Source: Tretioscincus oriximinensis
Taxonomy: Eukaryota; Chordata; Lepidosauria; Squamata; Gymnophthalmidae
DNA: 64,000 nucleotides
Assembly (NCBI GenBank): GCA_022410635.1
Contig: JAJVDF010000230.1
Coordinates: 1,325,126-1,389,125, forward strand
Direction: 5' to 3'
Shown: one piece after another, positions 12,266-22,930 of the stretch
How the letters are laid out: every line of letters starts with the position of its first letter
Numbering within the stretch: position 1 is the first letter of the stretch
Translations under genes and position numbers: made by a program
Notes under the pieces: generated by a model
What the model was told of the DNA's origin: nothing
Databases searched by the model: none
The model's input: only the letters and a program-made list of their open reading frames with translations

Positions 12266-13320
12266 TCAGGCGAACGGAAAATGGGATATAAACTTTACCT
12301 TTGAGTTGGCGGAAACATCTAAAAGATGGTTGTTGTGGCGGAACCAAGAGTCAGTAGGAAGCGCATCCCTGATGAGATCATACAAAGAATTAGTTGGTGA
12401 AAGCACTGTCCGGGGTTCCTCGGGAGCACGGTCGTCGCAGTATTGTGGCTTTCTGGACAGGGCATCAGCGAGGCAATTGGCTTTCCCAGAAATGTACTGA
12501 ATGGAGAAATCGAAAGTAGAGAAAAACTCAGACCAGCGCGATTGACGGGAATTGTGTTTCGAAGGGGTCATGAAGACTTCCAAATTCTTGTGGTCGGTAC
12601 GGACGGTAAACAGCAAGCCGTTCTGGAGCTAGTGGCGCTATTGTTCGAGGCAATACTTAATGGCCAGAAGTTCCCTGTCGTAGACAGCGTAGTTGTGTTT
12701 GGCAGAAGACAGTTGACACGACGCGAAAACGCAAGGCAGGGGACGTTAGTAGAAGGGTAATGCTGAAGGAGGACCCCTCCCACAGCAACATTGCTGGCAT
12801 CTGTATGAACCACGAAAGGGAGTGAGAAATCAGGATGTTTGAGGTAGGAGTCCGTGGTAAACAAAAATTTCAGAGTGTCAATGGCATGCTGGCAATCAGG
12901 GGATCAGAGAAATCTGGGGTACTGGGGTTTGGAGCGGCCTGCAGGTGTCCAAACCGTCTTAGCTCCACATAGAAAAACGGTAAGAGGAGCAGCAACTTGG
13001 GCAAAATTGGGGATAAACTTCCTGTAGACGTTGGCAAAGCCAAGGAAAGACTGCAGTTGACGTCTATTCTTTGAGGTATCCCAGTCCAAAATAGCAGGGA
13101 TTTTGTCATGGTCCATGGTAATGCCAGAGGAGGATGTCCAGTAACCCAGGAACGAAAGTTCTGATTGGTGGAGGGCACATTTCTCCAGCTTAGGATAGAG
13201 CTCTGAGACGTTGGAGAACGGCGTGGACATGTTTGACGTGACAGTCATAATCAGGGGAAAAAATGAGGATGTCGTCAAGATAGCAGAGTACGTTGTTGCG
13301 TAGGAGGTCCGAGAGGACAG
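12266..13320 (-). pseudogene. Gypsy reverse transcriptase (C-terminal half) and RNase H
   Basis: The retained part begins just upstream of the catalytic YLDD box (complement of 13271-13282), followed by KLEKCALHQSELSFLGY, the QSFLGFANVYRKFIPNFA thumb segment, and RNase H pieces VVHTDASNVAVGGVL and TVRTDHKNLEVF ending KANCLADALSRKP. These lie in several frames (12904-13278, 12568-12864, 12266-12616), showing frameshifts. Everything N-terminal to the YLDD region is absent because the sequence switches at about 13320 to an inverted polypurine tract and LTR. Without the fingers/palm half the enzyme cannot work. Confidence 0.9.
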
Positions 13321-13321
13321 A

Positions 13322-14006
13322 GGTGGGGGGATGATGTTAGGTACCTCCAGTGCTTTTTTTCCAGCACAAAAGGTGCCGGAACTAACACCGGCGCCGGCGG
13401 CAGCGGTGGAGGGAGCGAGCGGGCGGGGGGGGCAAGCGAGCGAGCAGGGGGGAGCGAGCGGGAGGAGGGGCGAGTGGNNNNNNNNNNNNNNNNNNNNNNN
13501 NNNNNNNNNNNNNNNNNNNNNNNNNNNNNNNNNNNNNNNNNNNNNNNNNNNNNNNNNNNNNNNNNNNNNNNNNNNNNNNNNNNNNNNNNNNNNNNNNNNN
13601 NNNNNNNNNNNNNNNNNCGCGCCCCCCGCCTAAATAAAAGGTGCCGGAACTGCGTTCCGGTGCGTTCCGTCACAAAAAAAGCCCTGGGTACCTCCTATCC
13701 TATATTTCTGCTCTCCCCTTTTTTATCCTCTCCTTTGGTCTTTTGAATTGCTTTGCCCGCTGGCGGGAGCCTGCCAGTGGATGATTTAGCTCTCCTCATT
13801 GGTCTGTGGCCGCCCAAAGGCGGTGTCTTGCTTTCCTTTATAATGCAGTCTCTCCCTTCACTTTCTGTTCTACCTCTTTAGTTACTACGGGAGTTAACTT
13901 CTGACTTCTGGCCTTATTACTGGACTTAGCCTTTTTTGAATAAATATCCTTCAGCAAAACTGTTTACCTTTGTCTATCTTGGATTTGAAGCTCTACATTA
14001 CTAACA
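13322..14006 (+). repeat. Inverted gypsy polypurine tract plus LTR, interrupted by a hAT MITE
   Basis: GGTGGGGGGATGA (13322-13334) copies the polypurine tract found next to the 3' LTR at 10975-10987, and is followed directly by a full LTR (13335-14006) in the plus orientation, opposite to the rest of the element. Removing the MITE and one 8-bp duplication leaves about 325 bp, similar to the other LTR. TATA-like TTTATAAT and AATAAA (13939-13944) are retained. Confidence 0.88.
13348..13686. mobile_element. GC-rich hAT-type MITE inside the inverted LTR (contains a 140-N gap)
   Basis: Imperfect terminal inverted repeats CAGTGCTTTTTTT and AAAAAAAGCCCTG bound the element, and GGTACCTC is duplicated exactly on both sides (13340-13347 and 13687-13694). 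CAG...CTG ends with an 8-bp duplication are the hAT signature. The inside is GC-rich with GCGAGCGGG-like tandem units and then Ns (13478-13617), so its true length is unknown. No transposase frame is visible; it is non-autonomous. Confidence 0.85.
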
Positions 14007-14011
14007 GAAGA

Positions 14012-14041
14012 CCAGAAATATAGGATAGGAGGTACCTAACA
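14012..14041 (-). repeat. Remnant of the gypsy 5' LTR (first ~30 bp)
   Basis: Matches the outer end of the 3' LTR (CTCCTATCCTATATTTCTG in element orientation) and ends exactly at the right-hand CACAC duplication, so it marks the true 5' end of the inserted element. Confidence 0.85.
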
Positions 14042-14727
14042 CACACTTTTATATTTCTACACAGTTTATGGTCTATTAAAAATATAATTGGGAACACAGA
14101 AGAGTGAACAAGCTGGCATGCTTCATCACAGCCAGTTCTTACCCCAGACCCCAAAATGAAATGCAGGAAGTTCTCATCTCTGCATGTCACACCACACGAA
14201 ACATCATGGGGTGTGGCCCTGGACCAAGGATGCCTCAGAAGAATTTTGCAGTCATACTCAAAAAGATTGCTCGCAGTTTGTAGCAACTTGGGCAAGTTCT
14301 TTAAATTCATCTAGAGAAACAATTGGATTTGCAAAATACTTCATCATAGGTATCTTTGGAAACAGTTCATCACAAGTTAATGTCAGCTTATGGCCGCTAA
14401 AGGTATGAACATACCAATGGTGGCTGGCCTCTAGGTTTGTGAGGTTTGGCGAACACTCAGAGATTAAAATCAATGATAAAATCTCCTTTCACAGACAAGT
14501 TGCCAACAAATCAAAAAGCTCCAGGGAGCTTTTTTAATTGACAAAAGGAGTTGCTAATCCCAGAACCAATGGGAGGGCTGCCTAGGAGGGGCTGTACTCT
14601 CTCAGTTTCCGTAGAGGTGCCATTTTGTATTGACATTAAATTTGCAGACTGAGAGAGAGACCAATAAGTGCTTGAATGTGCCTCCTCTCAGCCGCTTTTC
14701 TAACTTTGCCAAGGCTGGAGAAACTTC

Positions 14728-14747
14728 CCCCCCCCCCCCGCCCCAAA
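14728..14747. repeat. C-rich homopolymer run
   Basis: A run of C broken by one G. A G run also lies near 15211-15220. Confidence 0.9.
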
Positions 14748-16049
14748 CTGCACCAGTCACCGCTGGAATATGGAAAACTGATATATGAATTGGGAAAACC
14801 CAGAATAAACAAGTGCTGTGTGTATACAGCCCTAATCACTCAATCAGAATGTAGTGCAAGTACTACACACAGCAAACATAGCGGACTGTATGTACACACA
14901 CATCAATGCCCCACACCTTTCCATTCTCCATATCACGCAAACAATTGATCAATCCAAAGCCATCCTTGGAACTAATTTTATCTCAAAGACCAAAACAAAC
15001 TTTCCACCCTGTAGAGAGAAATGGGAACAGCGATAAATAAACAAATAATAAATCAAATGCTTATTTAAACAAAGGGTTCCTGGATCAGGAAAAGATTCTT
15101 GATACTATAAGGTTACCATGTGTCCTTAGAGCTTGATTGAAAACCAGTTATAACAACCAACTGGATTGTGTAAATTGACTTCAGTTCAGCAGCAACAAAT
15201 GTATGAAAATGGGGGGGGGGGAGTCAAAATACAACTGTATTGAACTTTCTAAGGATCAGGTCAAATACTGTGATATTATGAATAAAAATCAAAAAAGTAT
15301 TCTTTGAAATGCCCTGTCTTTATTAACACAAATCCAAATGAATGTTTAATTTATTTCACACTCAATCAAAGCATTTCTCTATTCTCTTTCATCAAGGACA
15401 TCAGTATAGACCTAGCACCATAGTCTATTGTTAAAGAGTTTCCTTCAAGGAAAATTAATTCCTGCCTTTTGTCCAAATACTTGTGTGTCATGGACAACAG
15501 TGAGGTCATTATGACGGACAGAATCCAAGTGAGTAACTTGTTACTAGAGGTGGATTAGTTTCTACTTAGTGTCACTCATTGAAGCTGATTTTTGTTTAGC
15601 AGGAAGGAAGCTTCAAAGAGGAAATGAATATGCTAATACTTGGATAATTAAATAGTTAACCTTTTACAACACAAGCTTTGATTTTTGTGTTTATTTTTTC
15701 CACAAACAACTCTATATACTGTGTTTTAATTCTACTCTGTGAAGTTGTGATGCCTACAAACATCACAGAAACATTTTAAAGATCGAACACTCCAATACGA
15801 TTTGGAAAAGGAATCCAAGCACAAGCAAAATAAGGTTTTAACAAAATATACTACATTGCAGTCACCTAAATAGACATGTGACAAATCTTTCATTATCTAT
15901 TGGGGAAATCACTTCACAGGATGAGTGCTGCCCATTGGCAGTTGGTGCTTACTAGAACTGGCAGAGTGGAAGACAAGGCAATTTTTAAGAGTTGGAGCCT
16001 GAGGTAAAAAGATGCATTAACTATAAGCAGGACATTACAAAGATGAAAT

Positions 16050-16200
16050 TTTATTTATCTATTTATGCTGTTAAAGAATTTAAATCCTGCCCTTTACCCA
16101 AAGACCTGACTTGAGACTACAAAATTAAAAATACTAATTACATAAAATATAACTAAAACATGGTGAAAGGCGAGATACAAATAATTTAAAATAAATGAAA
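16050..16200. repeat. Degraded L2/SINE-type 3' tails
   Basis: TTTATTTATCTATTTATG and CCTGCCCTTTACCCAAAGAC look like a reverse-oriented L2-type tail. GAAAGGCGAGATACAAATAA followed by AAATAAATG looks like a forward tail. Both are short and decayed. Confidence 0.4.
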
Positions 16201-17788
16201 TAAATACTTTCACTGCTAAGCAGCCTGTTTCTATTGAAAAACTGTGAATAAAAGAATTTGACATGCTCAATCCAAATTAGGGTACATCCAGGCATCTATC
16301 TTTTGTTGCACTATTTCTTTATATAATGCTATAAAGGATTTATGCTGTCATTACTGACCATTCACAAGAAGAAAGTGGTTGCTTCTAAATGCCTGTGAAT
16401 TTGCATGGAAACTTCATTATAAATCCTATCTGGTGATTGGCTGATTCGTATATCTTCTGTCGTTAGTTGCTGGCTCCGTTTGTACGTAGGTAGGGGAATT
16501 CAAGGGGGAAAAAACCTCACTTTTAAACGTGCCTGAGTTTTGTGAGTCTGCGAATGGTCTTTTAAAATTCCATTGTTGCTTTTTCCAGTGTAAATTTAAC
16601 TAGAAAATGCAGCTGATCCTCTTCTTAAGCTCTGCTCTTAAAGGGGTCTCAGCAGATTCCAGAATCCTTCACAAATGATGTCGCATGGTGTCACAGTGGT
16701 GCAAGGACAGGACTTCACATTGCAAAAGCTTCATAAAAGTAAGAAAAACACATAATGGCAGCCTTCTGAACTCTCAAATAAAAAGCAGCCCGAGGACGAG
16801 GTCTGTAGATTCATCAGGACGATGACCTCACAGCCTTTCTGAAGGGTCCAGGAAAATCCAAAACGTGTCTTGTTTATGTTGTGACTCTGATCGCAACAGA
16901 TAATCTTCTCCAAAAGGGACAATACTCACTTTTTTATCTTGCTTGGTGGGTGCTGAGCTTAAGGCATTAATCATGTAACTCATATGCATACAAATATTAT
17001 ATAAAACGTGACCAGCAACAATGTTAATTTTGGGGAGTGTTTTGGGGGTTGAAGAATACAATTCCCATGAACCTCAACTTCTTTTAAATGTTTTAGTCCT
17101 GCTTTTTGCATTCCCATCCTGCTTTCCACCTTGATCTGGAAACCCTAGTCCTAGCACATACAGTATAATATAGTACAATAAACTACTTGCTGGTTCCCAC
17201 ACTTATAGGTCTTAATTACAATTTGGTAAAACCTTTGTGTGGCAGACAGGCAGCAAACAGGAAGTAAAACCAGGATCTCACCTCACAAGAACACCATGCA
17301 ATCTTGTTTGCACGCAGTGATGAGCTCAACATAAATGCCAGCTGCTGTTTTTGGCAATGTTCAGAAACAGCAAGCCATTTTGAATAGTCATATGCTGTTT
17401 GCTGACATCATGGGCTTTGGCACTACCTCTCAACCAGTTTTTAATTTATAATCAATTAACTAAATGCAAGTAGCCACGTTGTATCTAAATAAATCACAAC
17501 TGTGGATTTGATGTTTTGTGTTCTTCATTTTAAATAAAAATTTTACTGAGAAGATAAAGCAATTCATAAAGCAATGGAATATAATCAATAGCTCTATTTG
17601 GAGAAATATAAAATATCTTAAATCTGGAGAGATGAAATGAGTATTCTGCATTATACACAGACAATAAAAGACAACTCTAGTTTTTGTTAAAGAAAAGGAA
17701 GTAATGAAAGCAGAAGTATTAAAGAAATATTTGGTGAGATAATCTCTTTTTTAAATTATAAATCTTACAAATAATGGCTTGTACTTAC

Positions 17789-17861
17789 ATTTCAGTTGCT
17801 ATGAATCCAGTGAGTTCATACAGGAAGAGAAAGAGAATGAAGAAACAACAGCAGATAGAAA
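17789..17861 (-). CDS. ERGIC1: ERGIC1 coding exon 3 (first transmembrane segment)
   Basis: This 73-nt minus-strand exon completes Ile28, encodes residues 29-51 and ends two bases into codon 52 (phase 2). The acceptor is a pyrimidine-rich tract ending CCTAG and the donor is GTAAGTAC. The translation starts S-I-C-C-C and runs through a strongly hydrophobic stretch to ELTGFIATE, the first transmembrane helix (about residues 26-47) and the start of the lumenal part of ERGIC1. Compared with my memory of the human protein, residue 34 is Phe instead of Leu and residue 42 is Tyr instead of Ser. The next exon should begin the lumenal beta-rich domain. I searched 1-17788 by eye for its conserved VNELYVDD-type sequence and did not find it, so intron 3 is probably at least 17.8 kb. 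Confidence 0.93.
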
Positions 17862-18214
17862 CTAGGAAACAAACAGATGTATAAAAGTTAGTTTCAAAAC
17901 CTGTGCTTAATGTTTATTCGCCTTATTTCAAGATAGTCTTTCTATCAACAAATTGATCACTAAAGCAGCAACAACTACCTAAATTCACCCACACAGTTAT
18001 GAAGAATTGAGTTGATCCAGTGGCAGCCTCCTTTCTCACTGTGCTCCACTTTCACAACCATATATTATTATAGGAAAGACCATTACTGTTTTTTATTATC
18101 AATCAAGATTTCTTACTCTTTCAGCAGCTAACTTGGCCTTTGATTAAAGAAACAGCCTTCCCTTCCCCACTTTCCAGCACTGTTTTAAAATGTTAATTTT
18201 GTACTTTTGGTTTT

Positions 18215-18241
18215 ACTTTCAACAACTCTGAGACCTTCAAG

Positions 18242-18289
<48 letters not shown>

Positions 18290-18290
18290 G
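18215..18290 (+). repeat. L2-type tail with (AAAT)n microsatellite
   Basis: CTCTGAGACCTTCAAG resembles the L2 tail block (GCCCTGAGACC) and is followed by about twelve AAAT units (18242-18288), a common origin of this microsatellite. Confidence 0.6.
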
Positions 18291-18830
18291 AAGTCAAATT
18301 CTGCTGAGGAAGAAAGTGTGGTCCTGTGGACTTCCATCTTGCTTTAGTATATTAATCTATGTTTGTTCATGAAATCTTTCTATGTACGCAGAAACAGTCT
18401 CCAAAGCAAGGATTTGGTGTAAACAGCAGAAGCAGAAGGATATGAAAGTGTTTCATACACGGCAAAAGAAACAGAAGATGAAAGAGTGGTCAGAACAAAC
18501 TTTTTGAACATATGACCCTTCATTGACCTAAGATGGAACATGCACAAAAAGAAATACCACAAACTACAAACTACAAACTAGGAATTTTGGAAGTAGGAGT
18601 AGTAGGAGACCCTACTTGTTTACTCTTCAGCCATGATGAGTCACTTTCCTGCAGTAACTAGAAATGTTTTAGCTACACTTTTACAATGAATGCAAAAATG
18701 TAAAGGTACGACACCATTCACTAAACTATGTTTGGCATTGTTCTAATTATGTTTGCAATGTGTCTTATACAGCAATCAGAAACCAGAAATTGAAAATTCA
18801 TTCCTCAGTCAAAAGAGGTGAAGAGTTGTG

Positions 18831-19180
18831 CTTCCCCCAAGTCCCATGTCTTCAAGGGAGGCAAAAAGGCTGCTGCCATACCACCGAATCTGGCAAAGCA
18901 CCGAGGTTATCACTCCCCTTAGAGCCATAAGGAACGTGGCAAAGCAGCCTTCCCCAAGTCCTGAGAATCTCCAAGACTGGCTAAAACATCACTACCACAC
19001 TGATGAGGTGGCAGGTTTATTACCTTCCTTGCACTGGCACAGGACGTGGTGAATCCATGCTTCCACAAACCCTGCACCTCTCCAAGGGAGCCAAAATTGC
19101 TGGTACTGTTCCAGTGTGGCTTGGTGAAGATCAGGCACTGTCAAGTGCCTGATATCACTTGATCCTCTGGCGAGGTAGCA
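18831..19180. repeat. Degenerate tandem triplication, period about 111-118 bp
   Basis: Three related blocks begin near 18831, 18949 and 19060 with CTTCCCC/CTTCCAC-AA(G/A)(T/C)CC followed by TCTCCAAG-like, GGCTAAAA/GGCAAAAAG and ACCAC segments. Divergence between units is substantial. No coding potential was recognised. Confidence 0.5.
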
Positions 19181-19550
19181 TGGGTCATTTCACTCCACTT
19201 CTAAAACCTTGGATGCAAGGACACAGGGCTTTCCTTTCAAAAACATATAGCAAGCAAGAAAAAGATATCAATGTACCCTTAAAGAAGCAGAGAAACAAAT
19301 GTTTCCCCATCACCTTGATGCAGTTCAGAAACAGAGTCTGTGAACTGATCTGTCTTTTTAAAAAGGTTATTATAAACTCTTCTTGTTGCTGGATACCACA
19401 CAGTTATGGTTGATTCCTGGTAAAGCTGACATAGTTTTCTTGGTAGAGATTCAGATGTAGATTTGCTGCTATCTACATCTGAAACAAGGCTGGGGACTGA
19501 ACTGGAAGTTTACTCTATCCCTGAGTTACAGTCACTTCTAGATTATAGAC

Positions 19551-19631
19551 CAGGCATGTCTTATCTCTGGCTGCATTACTAATTGTTCAGGGCCACATGT
19601 GACCCCACAAAGCAAAGGTTGGGCATGCCTA
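19551..19631. mobile_element. Short hAT MITE (81 bp)
   Basis: The ends CAGGCATGTC and GGGCATGCCTA are imperfect inverted repeats, and the flanks TTATAGAC (19543-19550) and CTACAGAC (19632-19639) match at 6 of 8 positions. GGGCCACATGTGACCC inside is typical of amniote hAT non-autonomous elements. Confidence 0.55.
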
Positions 19632-21895
19632 CTACAGACATAGGGTAAAAGGTTAGTCATATGCACGTGCCATCTCAATCTACAGTTCATGCTATTATGC
19701 TTCTTTGCTATTGTCCTCCACTCTTGTTATTCAGTAGGACAAAAAATGGTTAGTCAAAAAGAAAGCACATTGGTTAAAAGCCAGGCAGCATTTTCTACTC
19801 TACACCTATTCTATGCTGTCATGCTTGCTCAGCTCGGTCAGTGGTCAGGGAAGGAACCATGCCAGCAAAAATTCTGGGTGAGTCATACATCAGCAGAAGG
19901 TGCAGTAGATTACAGAGGAAACAGTTTCTAAAACAATTCACTCCCTTCCCCAACCAAGAGGCCATTCGGCCAAGTGACTGGTTGTTAGAACTGCCAATCG
20001 TCACAAAAACATGGAGTTTGATTATTTGCTTCTGGAATTTATTCACTAACACCTAGTATTCAGAAACATCAAAATTAAATTTGATTTTTATCTGGAAATT
20101 TCCCTTATTTTTTCTGAAGCCATTCACTAGGTTTTCTGAACAAATCACAGATAGTAGTTCCACTGAGTTAGGAACCCACAGTTTTGACAGACTCACATTT
20201 TAACCAAACTGTGGGCAAAACAGAGTCCTCCATTTTTCCCCATCATGGCTTTTCCCCTTGGGCGATGGTGGGTATAATGAAACCTTTCCCCTTAACCCTT
20301 GTAAGCAGAAGCAGGCCAAGTGGGTAAAAGACAACATTTGCTTACTTCCTCTGAATGTTGGCACAGGCAAGGCAAAAAGTCTAAGGAGGAAGGTTTCTTT
20401 AGAGGATACTTATGCTCCTAAATTACTCTAAACTAGCTGAACATCAAAACCAACTGAACCAGTGAATTCCAAACTCTCACATTTCTACATTGACTACGGC
20501 TCATCCAATAACCTCTGAAAAAAAAGCAAAAATGCAATACCATTAGGAAAAAACACAGGGGAAAGTATCTTTATCGTGTTGGCAGTAGCTAGACAAAAAT
20601 GAATCCATCTCTGCAGCAAATAAAAAAATAACATAGCCCAATGACCTCTACTACAGAGGAATTAAACCAAGATATTTCAGCCAGTTTCAAACAAACACAA
20701 CCATCCCATGTATAACATTATGCCTTAGTCCCACAAACGTCTGTGTATTGTAAAACTATGTTACGCAACCAGTTGCTTACACATGAAAAGCTGACTTTAA
20801 GGGAAACCGTGGATCACCAATCACCAAAGTAATTAAATGGCATGCAGATCAAGTTATCAGAGCAAGAAAAGAGCACTGATGTGATTCTGCCAGCGTATCA
20901 GTGACAATAGGGAGGAGTGGGTCACTCTGAAAATTTAAGTTTATGCCACCTATGAAATTACATTAATAAATATTCTGGAATGGTAAAGTTTTGCTAATCA
21001 TAAAAAAGCAAAATCAAGATGTAAAAATGAAGAGAAACACAAGGAAAACACTTGAGTTATGATGCTGTTGAAGATTGAAAGCAAAAGGAGAAGGACGTGA
21101 ACTTGAGCAGACTCTCAGAAACAGTGGAGGATAAAGGGGTCTGGTGTGCTGTAGTTCATGAGATCATTAAGAGTCAGACATGTCTGAGTGACTAATCAAC
21201 AACAAATGCAACCATTTAAAGCCAAGATGTACAAATACAAATGCTGCAGACCATGTTCCAAATGATGATCCAGGTCTCCCCGTTCCAAAACAAGCAGAAG
21301 GGTTCAGGGTTCACATATCTGCGCACCAGAAAGCCAAGAACAACTAACAGGACATGCAGACAGATGCAAAAGAATTTCTGCCCTAGGAAGCTTTCTTTCT
21401 CACACCTTCAGTCATTCCAGAGGCTTCCACACAATTTCCTAATCGCAATAAATAGGGTTTGCCTAAGGCAGAGAGAAATTGTGTTGCCGATTCATTTGCA
21501 TTCTCCTTCCGTTTCAATCACACAATCATGACTGACCTCATGTGCTGTACCTTCTTTGTTCTTTTTCTGTGTTTGGGCAAAGAATAATCTTACCATTTTA
21601 TGCTTAATTTGTGTAAGAATGTATTAAACTGCAGTTATTAAGAAGTTTGTTTCTTATGACTTCTTCAAGTATTCAGATGTCCCAACAAGCTATTAAAACT
21701 GAATTGAGATCTATTTCCGATCACATCTTGGTTCGTCCCAGAACTTTCCTTTGGAACTGGATTAAAAATGAAATTGCATTATGTCAGGTCTGAAGACATT
21801 TTAGAGCTCTAGCTTTTTTGGTTTTGTTTTGCAATGTGGGAAAGGGATGTGGACTTTTGGAAATGGAAGTGAGAGGTGCCTGAGAATCACACACA

Positions 21896-21935
21896 TCTGT
21901 ATTTATTCATTTATTTACATTTTTATACTGCCCTA
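21896..21935 (-). repeat. L2-type 3' tail left of the solo LTR
   Basis: (ATTT)n followed by ACATTTTTATACTGCCCTA, the reverse-oriented tail of the L2-like LINE. It is interrupted by the LTR insertion. Confidence 0.7.
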
Positions 21936-22674
21936 TGTGGCGTCCTCCATTTTGAGGTTTGTGTTTCTTTTATAAACTTAGCAGATATCCCAGAGGGAGG
22001 GGGGAAGAGCAGGCCTGGGCAGGGGCGTGGCTTCCCGAATCCCTGTTTGGGAGGGGGCATGTCTGGAGGAGCCAGCCAATGGGGCCTCGAGTAGCCAGCT
22101 GGTCAGCAGTTAAAAGGGAGGCTGACCAGGGCTTGAGGCCTTTCTGTCAGGGACTTGTGGTGTAGCAAGTTGACAGAGGGGTCCCCTTCTGATCTGCCTC
22201 AGAGGGAGGGGGTGGAAGTGTATGGTAGCCTGAAGGAGTCAAAGCTGAGGCTTGACTTGGGGCTGGAAAGAATAAAGTGACACAGGACCTGTCTCTTTAA
22301 GTATCCGGAAACTAATGTTGCACTTGCTTGGTGTGTGTGTGCTTGAGTCAGGCTTACTTGATAAAAGCCGAAGCTTTATTATTCTAATCTTTCTTCTATT
22401 CCTTGTTTGTAAATAATAAACTTGTTATTTGTTGCAGTTCAAATATCTCTTCCTTTCTTTATTTCTGTAACACAAAATATAAGCACGCTACTGGTGGGGG
22501 CTGTGAATAAAGCCCCAACCGTGAGGTAAACTCTGAGGCCTTGTGTAGGCTGGAGGATAGTACTGTTGCTCCAAGCAGTCGTGGGTGCTGGCTTGGGCAA
22601 CAGGGTGGATATTGTGGCACCCCTGACTGTGAGAGTCATCTAATCGTAGGGCCCTCAGGTTAGGGGTCGCCACA
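21936..22674 (+). mobile_element. Solo LTR, plus orientation (739 bp), TSD CCCTA
   Basis: Runs TGTGGCGTCC...GGTCGCCACA, with TG...CA ends inside a TGTGGCG/CGCCACA inverted pair, and is flanked by CCCTA on both sides (21931-21935, 22675-22679). It contains a CCAAT box (about 22075), a TTAAAAG TATA-like box (22110), and AATAAA at 22271 and 22415, a plausible Pol II promoter and poly(A) layout. No internal region adjoins it, so it is a solo LTR left by LTR-LTR recombination. A 5-bp duplication fits gypsy-type or class III ERV elements; I cannot decide which. Confidence 0.88.
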
Positions 22675-22679
22675 CCCTA

Positions 22680-22930
22680 CACATTTTTATACTGCCCTTT
22701 ACCGAAGGTCTCAGGGCGGTTAACAATAAAAGCACAGCATATTAAAAACTACCTTATCTAAAAATTGGGGTAGGGACAGCAGTTTTCTCAGCCAAAGAGG
22801 TGCGTCTTCAAGCGTTTTCTGAACACACACAGAGCTGGTGATTGACGCACTTCGAGGGGGAGACTATTTCATAGCCTTGGGGCTGCCACAGAGAAATGCC
22901 CCTGTATGATGGCACAAGCGCAAGAAACAT
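22680..22930 (-). pseudogene. L2-like LINE 3' end (reverse orientation)
   Basis: From left to right: the tail block TACTGCCCTTTACCG, AAGGTCTCAGGGCGGTTAAC, then the reverse complement of the ORF2 C-terminus, including blocks corresponding to AAGCGTTTTCTGAACACAC and GGGGCTGCCACAGAGAA. These are collinear with 57780-58015. It is truncated at its 5' side near 22930. Confidence 0.8.

Larger units (their letters stand above)
10655..14046 (-). mobile_element. Rearranged chromodomain Ty3/gypsy LTR retrotransposon with 5-bp TSD
   Basis: The insertion (10660-14041) is flanked on both sides by CACAC (10655-10659 and 14042-14046), the 5-bp duplication usual for Ty3/gypsy. From right to left on the minus strand it contains about 30 bp of the 5' LTR start (14012-14041), an LTR plus polypurine tract in the opposite orientation (13322-14006), the second half of reverse transcriptase, RNase H, integrase with GPF/Y and chromodomain, a polypurine tract, and a complete 3' LTR (10660-10974). 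The primer-binding site, gag, protease, the first half of RT and most of the 5' LTR are missing. Several frameshifts disrupt pol, so the copy is not autonomous. A chromodomain after integrase places it with the vertebrate chromoviruses. Confidence 0.9.
1..17788 (-). other. ERGIC1: ERGIC1 intron 3 (partial; continues beyond the left edge)
   Basis: Everything left of exon 3 is intron 3 by position, with no further ERGIC1 exon recognised. It contains the SINE, CR1, L2, tandem-repeat, gypsy and hAT features listed separately. I saw no annotatable feature in 1-720, 1180-2250, 2340-3780, 4045-5370, 6735-7350, 7455-8295, 8825-10655, 14047-16050 and 16205-17785. These stretches are AT-rich unique-looking or anciently decayed sequence. 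ORFs there are short, lack family motifs and are interrupted by chance stops. Confidence 0.85.

Noticed and set aside
13275..13673. ORFs translated across the N gap
   Set aside because: Most of the sequence is unknown (X) and the ends belong to gypsy RT and a hAT MITE.
13335..14011. Independent solo LTR insertion (flanks GATGA and GAAGA)
   Set aside because: The flanks differ, and the LTR is preceded by a copy of the element's own polypurine tract, which a solo LTR insertion would not carry. Kept as an alternative in the findings.
1..17788. ERGIC1 exon 4
   Set aside because: No minus-strand segment resembling the conserved lumenal start (VNELYVDD type) with flanking AG/GT was found; probably beyond the left edge.
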